From: CAYRPO01 sp964426305
GTDB taxonomy: Bacteria > Patescibacteriota > Saccharimonadia > Saccharimonadales > CAIOMD01
Direction: 5' to 3'
Length of the DNA: 15,785 bases
Assembly: GCA_964426305.1 (NCBI GenBank)
Contig: CAYRPO010000024.1
Span: forward strand, 1-15,785
The translations under genes and the position numbers were made by a program. Below, in pieces: positions 7,061 through 12,700 of this stretch; positions within the stretch are counted from its first letter, which is position 1, and each line of letters begins with the position of its first letter. The notes under the pieces were generated by a model. That model saw only the letters and a program-made list of their open reading frames with translations. It was not told the origin of the DNA and did not search any database.

Positions 7061-7723
7061 TTATGGACGCCAGTCTGGCTCACTCTGATCTCCGGCTGCA
7101 TCATAAATGACACTTGTGGCTTTTGTCTTTATATCATAGAGACGAATGCCGTAGCCACCTGCTACGCCGCTCGTATACACCGCACGTTTTTTGTCTGGAC
7201 TCATGTCTGCCTGAAACAGAGACAGCATATTGCCGTCTGTGGATTTTACGGCCGCAGCCGACATGTCCAGACCAGACACAGGCAAGTGAGCTGTATCGAC
7301 CGACCCCCACACTGCCCAAGGCGTCTCGTCGGACTTAAGAGCAGCACTCTGTACAATAGTGCGAAGCGTACGGCTTTGAGCATCGTATTCGCCATAATAC
7401 ACAAGTTCTGGTCCGGTTCGATCACTTGTAAACGCAAGTTTGGTGCCATCAGGAGACCATACCGGATGCATATCGTTGGCAGGGTTGTTTGTAAGATTTT
7501 TGAGCCCGCTACCGTCTGTATCGACAACATAAATATCACCATGGGAGTAAAAGGCGATTGTTCCGGCCACAGACGCCTTGCTGGCGAGTATGCTGCATGT
7601 CCCGATAAGTGCTATGAGCGGGATCATTAACATATACGGCGCATAATGTTTATGCTCGTGCTTGGGAACCGGCTTGCCATTTCGGATTCTTTGATTCTTA
7701 CTATTGGTCGACGTCGATGACAT
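7061..7723 (-). CDS. Membrane-anchored PD40/TolB-like beta-propeller protein
   Basis: A 220-aa protein with a basic cytoplasmic N-terminus (about 1-28, KNQRIRNGKPVPKHEHKHY), one hydrophobic segment near 29-48 (YMLMIPLIALIGTCSILAS) and an extracytoplasmic domain. That domain carries a typical PD40 repeat of the TolB beta-propeller type: GDIYVVDTDGSGLKNLT (62-78) and MHPVWSPDGTKLAFTSDR (85-102). Weaker repeats (QADMSPDKKRAVYTSG, then GIRLYDIKTKATSVIYDAAGDQSEPDWRP) end the protein. The propeller is short, only about three to four blades, so it may be partial or assemble. It is probably a surface protein that binds protein or glycan; I cannot assign a partner. I chose ATG at 7723, because the longer in-frame ATG at 7762 lies in the loop of the rpsG terminator. 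There is no Shine-Dalgarno site; an extended -10 element precedes it. It is inserted between rpsG and fusA. Confidence 0.8.
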   Translation of the reverse strand: MSSTSTNSKNQRIRNGKPVPKHEHKHYAPYMLMIPLIALIGTCSILASKASVAGTIAFYSHGDIYVVDTDGSGLKNLTNNPANDMHPVWSPDGTKLAFTSDRTGPELVYYGEYDAQSRTLRTIVQSAALKSDETPWAVWGSVDTAHLPVSGLDMSAAAVKSTDGNMLSLFQADMSPDKKRAVYTSGVAGGYGIRLYDIKTKATSVIYDAAGDQSEPDWRP

Positions 7724-7733
7724 GTTGTTGTCT

Positions 7734-7742
7734 AGTATAGCA
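7734..7742 (-). promoter_or_regulatory. Extended -10 promoter of PD40 gene
   Basis: TGCTATACT on the minus strand is an extended -10 element (TG-N-TATACT), with the TATACT hexamer at 7734-7739, 10 nt before the ATG at 7723. The expected start point leaves a leader of only 2-4 nt. No good -35 is visible; the element directly follows the 3' arm of the rpsG terminator. Confidence 0.5.
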
Positions 7743-7778
7743 AATGAATCGCCCCTAACCATGCGGGGCGATTCATTT
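7742..7778 (-). terminator. rpsG terminator (bidirectional)
   Basis: A perfect 14-bp stem pairs 7742-7755 with 7765-7778 around a 9-nt loop. It lies 27 nt after the rpsG stop. On the minus strand the 3' arm ends in ATTT; on the plus strand it runs into TTTTTCTT. It is the longest perfect stem in the window. Confidence 0.8.
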
Positions 7779-7805
7779 TTCTTGCTGTAGGTTGCCTACG
7801 TGCGT

Positions 7806-8288
7806 TTAGGCAGTGCGAGCAAAGTGAGCAAAGGCACGGTTTGCCTCGGCCATCTTGTGTGCGTCTTCCTTCTTCTTGACAGCTGCGCCGGTGCCGTTGT
7901 AGGCGTCCATAATTTCAGAAGCAATACGGTCGCTCATGGACATACCCTTGCGAGCACGTGCTGCAGCCACAAACCACATCAGTGTTAAGTGACTTTGGCG
8001 TTGACCACGAACCTCAAATGGGATCTGGTAGTTAGCGCCGCCGACACGGCGAGAACGAGTCTCGACGCTTGGGCGAACATTGTCGAGAGCTCGGTCGAGG
8101 ACCTCGAGTGGATCTTCTACCTTGAGCTTGACAGCTGCTTTATCCATAGCCTCATACACCAGTCGCTCTGCAAGCTGCTTTTTACCATTGAGCATGACAC
8201 GGTTAATGAGGCGCTGAACTCGCACATTGTTATACTTTCGATCTGGTTGAATGTCTCGTACGAGACTCTTTGTCTTCTTGCGTGGCAT
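7806..8288 (-). CDS. rpsG: 30S ribosomal protein S7
   Basis: S7 is a primary 16S rRNA-binding protein that nucleates assembly of the 30S head and lines the E site. It is 160 aa, close to the usual 156. The start MPRKKTKSLVRDIQPDRKYNN, the central ENVRPSVETRSRRVGGANYQIP-type block (here DNVRPSVETRSRRVGG, residues 68-83), the R-rich VRGQRQ region and the C-terminal KKKEDAHKMAEANRAFAH are typical. The ATG at 8288 has an AAAGGAG Shine-Dalgarno site 7 nt upstream. It follows rpsL as in the classical str operon, but fusA does not follow directly. Its upstream spacer is interrupted by an assembly gap. Confidence 0.98.
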   Translation of the reverse strand: MPRKKTKSLVRDIQPDRKYNNVRVQRLINRVMLNGKKQLAERLVYEAMDKAAVKLKVEDPLEVLDRALDNVRPSVETRSRRVGGANYQIPFEVRGQRQSHLTLMWFVAAARARKGMSMSDRIASEIMDAYNGTGAAVKKKEDAHKMAEANRAFAHFARTA

Positions 8289-8292
8289 TTCT

Positions 8293-8347
8293 GTACTCCT
8301 TTACTTCGGTGTCTCCTGTCAATTGACGGGCGGTCACTGAAGCCACT
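8293..8347. repeat. 55-bp exact direct repeat, copy 1 (contig end)
   Basis: These 55 bases are identical to 8448-8502, and the two copies directly flank a run of 100 N. The pattern is that of two contig ends sharing a k-mer-length overlap which a scaffolder separated by a placeholder gap. It holds the Shine-Dalgarno site of rpsG. Confidence 0.9.
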
Positions 8348-8447
8348 NNNNNNNNNNNNNNNNNNNNNNNNNNNNNNNNNNNNNNNNNNNNNNNNNNNNN
8401 NNNNNNNNNNNNNNNNNNNNNNNNNNNNNNNNNNNNNNNNNNNNNNN
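8348..8447. other. Assembly gap of 100 N
   Basis: Exactly 100 undetermined bases, the conventional size for a scaffold gap of unknown length. Since both flanks are the same 55 bases, the true gap is probably zero and one copy should be removed, giving an rpsL-rpsG spacer of about 135 nt instead of 290. Confidence 0.95.
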
Positions 8448-8502
8448 GTACTCCTTTACTTCGGTGTCTCCTGTCAATTGACGGGCGGTCACTGAAGCCA
8501 CT
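8448..8502. repeat. 55-bp exact direct repeat, copy 2 (contig end)
   Basis: Second copy of the sequence at 8293-8347. Each copy contains the 10-bp palindrome GTCAATTGAC (8318-8327 and 8473-8482). The most economical reading is a single genomic copy. Confidence 0.9.
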
Positions 8503-8527
8503 AGTTCGTATGTCGTAATAAGTATTT

Positions 8528-8562
8528 AGTATTTCGTGGCGGCATACATTTCACGAAATACT
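8528..8562 (-). promoter_or_regulatory. 11-bp hairpin between rpsL and rpsG
   Basis: A perfect 11-bp stem pairs 8528-8538 with 8552-8562 around a 13-nt loop, 16 nt after the rpsL stop. No U-tract follows on the minus strand, so it does not look like an intrinsic terminator. In E. coli the rpsL-rpsG spacer holds the S7 translational-repressor site; this hairpin is placed to serve such a role, or to protect or process the mRNA. That role is inference. Confidence 0.5.
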
Positions 8563-8578
8563 ATGTATTAATCTAGAT

Positions 8579-8992
8579 TTATTTGGCGTCTTTTTTGGTG
8601 CCGTATTTGCTGCGGCCCTTTTGGCGCTTCGCAACACCCTGGAGGTCCAGGCTGCCACGAACGATATGATAGCGTACACCGGGAAGATCAGGCACACGTC
8701 CACCTCGTACCAGAACAACAGCGTGTTCTTGTAGGTTATGGCCTTCGCCGCCAATGTATGCCCATACTTCGTAGCCATTATTCAAACGAACACGAGCAAC
8801 CTTACGCAAAGCCGAGTTCGGCTTCTTTGGAGTCTTGGTTGTCACCTTCACACACACGCCACGCTTAAATGGCGCTGGCTTTTCGTAGTTCTTGGTCTTG
8901 AGGCTGTTCGTAACGCGATGCAAAGCTGGTGACTTTGTCTTCGCCACACTGCTTTTGCGACCCTTGCGCACAAGCTGGTTAATTGTAGGCAT
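8579..8992 (-). CDS. rpsL: 30S ribosomal protein S12
   Basis: S12 sits at the 30S decoding centre and controls accuracy. It is 137 aa. It starts MPTINQLVRKGRKS and carries a loop about 13 residues longer than E. coli S12 between 20 and 45, as in Bacillus-type S12. The decoding loop TPKKPNSALRK (54-64) is intact, with K56 at the place of E. coli K42. The second loop reads GGRVPDLPGVRYH (97-109): P101 replaces E. coli K87, while D102, the RimO methylthiolation position, is kept. The tail RSKYGTKKDAK is typical. The AAGGAG Shine-Dalgarno site lies 13 nt before the ATG, rather far. It has its own promoter region upstream and is followed by rpsG. Confidence 0.98.
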   Translation of the reverse strand: MPTINQLVRKGRKSSVAKTKSPALHRVTNSLKTKNYEKPAPFKRGVCVKVTTKTPKKPNSALRKVARVRLNNGYEVWAYIGGEGHNLQEHAVVLVRGGRVPDLPGVRYHIVRGSLDLQGVAKRQKGRSKYGTKKDAK

Positions 8993-8996
8993 AAAC

Positions 8997-9158
8997 TTAA
9001 AAATTCTCCTTAAGAACTTTTACAGGATTCGAGAGGTACAACCCATACAGCGCCACAATACCGTACGCTGCAAGATCGACATTCTCCTGCACTTGATTCA
9101 CTTTATGGCTTGTCTTGCATGCAGCACGCAGCAAAACAAACTGAAACTCAAGGTACAT
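8997..9158 (-). CDS. Possible 53-aa frame in the rpsL leader
   Basis: An open frame from ATG 9158 to TAA 8997-8999 fills the rpsL leader and stops 4 nt before the rpsL ATG, with the rpsL Shine-Dalgarno site inside its last codons (KEN). The product is partly hydrophobic (LAAYGIVALYGLYLSNPVKV near 29-48) and matches no family I know. There is no Shine-Dalgarno site, and the ATG overlaps the best -10 element, so an internal start (GTG codons at residues 20 and 23) would be needed if the proposed promoter is right. It may be a chance frame or a coupled leader peptide. Confidence 0.3.
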   Translation of the reverse strand: MYLEFQFVLLRAACKTSHKVNQVQENVDLAAYGIVALYGLYLSNPVKVLKENF

Positions 9159-9186
9159 TGTACCAGATAACGGCTATAGTATGCAA
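9157..9186 (-). promoter_or_regulatory. Candidate rpsL-rpsG promoter
   Basis: On the minus strand, TTGCAT (9181-9186) and TACAAT (9157-9162, 5 of 6) are separated by 18 nt, just downstream of the palindrome that ends the 87-aa gene. On the plus strand the same region carries TATAGT (9175-9180), a possible -10 pointing into the palindrome, so the site may be bidirectional. Confidence 0.55.
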
Positions 9187-9191
9187 GAAAG

Positions 9192-9275
9192 AAAGCCCAC
9201 CGCCGAAAGGGCTTGCCATTGTTCGCCTTCGCGAAGGTGAACGACGGTGAGCTCTCTTTGCAGGGGGTGGGCTTT
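9192..9275 (-). terminator. 84-bp extended imperfect palindrome (terminator or structured RNA)
   Basis: The outer stem is 10 bp perfect (9192-9201 with 9266-9275) and begins in the stop codon of the 87-aa gene. Inside are AAAG/CTTT (9206-9209 with 9256-9259), a 7-bp helix (9211-9217 with 9246-9252) and a 9-bp helix (9221-9229 with 9234-9242) closed by a CGCG loop. On the minus strand the outer stem exits into CTTTCTTGC, so termination of the 87-aa gene is plausible. The inner helices pair fully only as plus-strand RNA, through G-U pairs; the minus strand has A-C mismatches there. It may be a structured RNA rather than a simple terminator. Confidence 0.55.
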
Positions 9276-9537
9276 ATGCGACGGCAAACGGATATCTCAA
9301 CAGCAAGTCTCGTTTGTAGGCGCTACCAATGATCTCAGCAATATCCAAGATCGAGGGATAGATTTTGATGTCCCTCATCACATACAACACCAATAGTTCT
9401 TCCTGGCCAACCATCGGCACATAGCCAATGAGCAAGCCTATCGACTCGAGTTGGTGTGTCTGGCTGTCGTCAAGACGACGATTGACAACCATGCTGACGA
9501 GTTGTTGATGCGTCGTTCCAAGAGACTGTGCAGGCAT
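9274..9537 (-). CDS. Unrecognised 87-aa protein between rpoC and rpsL
   Basis: ATG at 9537 has the Shine-Dalgarno AAGGA about 6 nt upstream, and the frame is bounded by the rpoC terminator before it and the large palindrome after it, so it looks like a complete monocistronic gene. The N-terminal part is polar (TTHQQLVSMVVNRRLDDSQ); residues 33-54 are hydrophobic with charged breaks (IGLLIGYVPMVGQEELLVLY), more like a buried core than a membrane span. The C-terminus reads KRDLLLRYPFAVA. No Cys, no catalytic motif and no known family is apparent. Its place between rpoC and rpsL suggests steady expression but gives no function. Confidence 0.75.
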   Translation of the reverse strand: MPAQSLGTTHQQLVSMVVNRRLDDSQTHQLESIGLLIGYVPMVGQEELLVLYVMRDIKIYPSILDIAEIIGSAYKRDLLLRYPFAVA

Positions 9538-9602
9538 AATCTTCCTTACTGTAGTCGAAATGTGCGTAAATCACCCTGTCGCAATAGGGTAATCATGCAC
9601 AC

Positions 9603-9630
9603 ATTATGACATAAAATGCCCCAATAACAA
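9603..9630 (-). promoter_or_regulatory. Candidate promoter of the 87-aa gene
   Basis: TTGTTA (9625-9630) and CATAAT (9603-9608, 5 of 6) lie 16 nt apart on the minus strand. The -35 overlaps the U-tract of the rpoC terminator. Between it and the ATG is a small inverted repeat, ACCCT/AGGGT. Confidence 0.45.
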
Positions 9631-9658
9631 AAACGAGCCTCAGTGATGAGGCTCGTTT
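9631..9658 (-). terminator. rpoC terminator
   Basis: A perfect 12-bp stem AAACGAGCCTCA/TGAGGCTCGTTT pairs 9631-9642 with 9647-9658 around a 4-nt loop, about 43 nt after the rpoC stop. On the minus strand it runs into TTGTTATT after the terminal TTT, a good U-tract. It is the clearest intrinsic terminator in the window. Confidence 0.88.
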
Positions 9659-9701
9659 ATTGCTACGCTCTTTGTTGCGCAGCTTTGACTCGTTTTGTCC
9701 G

Positions 9702-12700
9702 TTAGGTGGCAAGAGCAAAGTCATCTTGCTCGATCTCGGCGTCAGGATCGGTATAACCGGTACCAACGGGGATCTTGCGACCCAAGATAACATTCTCTTT
9801 AAGGCCATACAACTGATCAATCTTGCCACTTGTGGAGGCAGCAATCAATACACGAGTTGTGTCCTGGAAGCTAGCTGCACTCAAGAAGCTATCAGCCCAA
9901 GTGCTGACTTTGGTAATACCAAGCAGTAGTTGGCTAAACAAAGCTGGATTTTTGCCTTCGGCAACAAGTCGCAGGTTGGACTCAAGCACCGCCGCCTTAC
10001 TGACGATATCACCGGTAACAAAGTCACTATCACCTGGCTCCTCAATTGTCACACGACTAAACATCTGTCGTACAACAATCTCGAGGTGCTTGTCGGCGAT
10101 GTTCTGACCCTGTGCAGCAAAGATCTTACTAATCTCGACCATAATGTAGCGCTGCGTTGCTTCAACGCCTTTCAGGCGAAGTAATTCGTGTAGATTGATT
10201 GACCCACTCGTCAGACGATCCCCAGCAGCGATCTGATCGCCATCCTTGACGGACAATTGCTTGAAGCCTGGGATTTCATAGCGAACAACCGCTTGGCTTT
10301 TTGGAGTCAAAATCACATCAGTCTCGGTAACGCGCACTTTGCCGTCGAACTTAGCAACGAGTGGCTCACCACTGTCTTCACGAGTAGCGAGTACGTCACC
10401 AATAGTAACATCTTGACCATCGGCAATTGCGGGCGTGCGGCCTAGTAAAGGCGTAGCCAGCTCTTGTTCTTCATGTCCCGTAACTTGCACGACATAGTGA
10501 TCGCCCTCTTCCCATACACTAACATTGCCGGCAACATCGCTGATAAACGCCTGACCCTTTGGCGAGCGAACTTCGAAAAGCTCCTCGACACGATTCAGGC
10601 CTTGCGCCGTCTCATCGGCGATGATAGCCCCAGCACGGTGCTTACTGTCAAGCGACAGCTGCGTGCCAGGCTCACCGATACTTTGCGCAGCGATGACGCC
10701 AACTGGATGACGATTAACCACAAGTTGTCCTGTTGCAGGATCAACGCCATAACTCTTGCGGCTAATGCCTCGGACATTACCACTTGTCAGTGCGCTCATA
10801 ATGCGAACACTTGGTAGTGTTGAGGCCAAGATTGTGGCCGCCGCAGAACGCGTAATCAGCTCGCCCTTCGCAACAAGTACCGCGTCGTCAATGACGACGT
10901 CTTCGGCGGTGAATCGACCCTCTAGTCGATCGGCCAGAGAAATACCAATTTCCTCGGAGTCACTACGATACACGGCAAATCCTGGATCGTCGGCATCTTC
11001 GTCAACGGTAAACATGTCTTGCGAGACATCTACCAATCGGCGCGTTAAGTAACCAGAATCGGCAGTCTTTAATGCGATATCGATCAAAGCCTTACGAGTA
11101 CCACGCGTACCAGTAAAGTATTCGAGAGGGCTCAAACCTTGCTTGTATCCAACCTTGATCGGCAACTCAATGGCACGACCACTAGTGTCGGATACGACAC
11201 CAAGCATACCAACCGATTGTTTCATCTGACCAATGTTACCACGGGCAGCTGACTTGATGGCTACGGCCATGGCGTTGTCCTGCGTTGCAAGCTGTTCAGC
11301 AAGCATCTCTTGTACGCGGCCATCAACCTTAGTCCAGTTGTCTACAGTCAAACGATATCGTTCATCGTTGGTCATAAAGCCGGCGTCATACTGTTCGCTA
11401 ATTGTCGCGGCACGATCTTCACCTTCGTCAATCACCGCCTTGATACCAACAACCTCAGGAAAATCATCCATCCCCATCGAAAGACCAGAAACCGTAGCAA
11501 ACTCAAAAGCAAGATCCTTCAGGTTGTCAGCAATCTCAGCAGTACGCTCTTGGCCATACTTCTCGTACACCTGGGCCATGACTTTTTGAATCTTCTTCTT
11601 TGTCATACTTTCGTTCTGGTATGGGAAATCGCCAGGAAAGAGCTCGTTGAACAAAACTCGACCAAGCGTCGTGTCATGCTTCTCATCACGGAAGATTACT
11701 CGAATAGGTGTTTGCAGCATGATTGCTCCAGCGTCATATGCCATAAGGGCATCGTTGACATCTGTGAATGCCTTTGGCTCACCTTGGAACTTGTCATACG
11801 TTAAGTAATACGTGCCTAGTACAATGTCCTGCTCAATATGTAAAATTGGCGTGCCATCGGCTGGTTTTAGAATATTCTTACTGGCAGCCATGATTTCACG
11901 TGCTTCTTTTTGTGCGGCATCCGAAAGCGGCAAATGCACGGCCATCTGGTCACCGTCAAAGTCGGCATTAAAGCCCTTGCAGACCAGTGGATGTAATTGG
12001 ATTGCCTTACCCTCGATAAGACGAGGCTGAAAAGCTTGGATGCTCAAACGGTGCAGCGACGGAGCGCGATTCAAGAGAACATACTTACCCTTGATCACCT
12101 CGTCTAGGGCATCCCATACGGCAATGTCACCAAGCTCAATGAGGCGCGTAGCGCTTCGGATATTGTGTGCATGTTCTTGGATGATCAGTTGACCAATCAC
12201 AAATGGTTTGAACAACTCTAGGGCCATCATTTTTGGCAGCCCGCACTCATGAATCTTTAGCTCTGGCCCAGCGACAATAACCGAACGACCGGAGTAGTCA
12301 ACGCGCTTACCCAAGAGGTTCTGTCGGAAGCGGCCTTGTTTGCCTTTAAGCATATCACTCAAGCTCTTGAGACGACGACGCTGACCAGTAGTGCTCACTG
12401 CGCGTCCACTCCGTGCAGCATTGTTGTCGATAAGTGCATCAACAGCCTCTTGTAGCATACGCATCTCGTTGCGCCGGATAACCTCTGGTGCATTAAGTTC
12501 GATGAGCTTCTTGAGCCGATTGTTGCGATTAATGACGCGACGGTACAAGTCATTGAGGTCACTTGTAGCAAAACGACCGCCCGTCAACTGAACCATAGGC
12601 CGCAGATCAGGAGGAATGACTGGCAAAACACTCACACACATACTGCCTGGCTTGATTCCAGCACGCAGCATGCTTTCGAGCATGCGCATTCGCTTCATGA

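Noticed and set aside
6847..7113. An 88-codon minus-strand frame overlapping the PD40 gene end
   Set aside because: No Shine-Dalgarno site, no motif, and it starts out of frame inside another gene. I considered a frameshifted PD40 continuation, but it has no PD40 repeat and the PD40 gene ends naturally with TAATGA.
7724..7762. Upstream ATG at 7762 for the PD40 protein
   Set aside because: It lies in the loop of the rpsG terminator and upstream of the -10 element, so a transcript from that promoter would not include it.
8293..8502. The 55-bp direct repeat as a mobile-element target duplication or attachment site
   Set aside because: The copies abut a 100-N gap exactly on both sides, which is the signature of overlapping contig ends.
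9192..9275. SRP RNA or 6S RNA as identity of the large palindrome
   Set aside because: The SRP GGAAGGAAGCAGCC-type tetraloop region is missing and the length and open-bubble shape do not fit 6S RNA.
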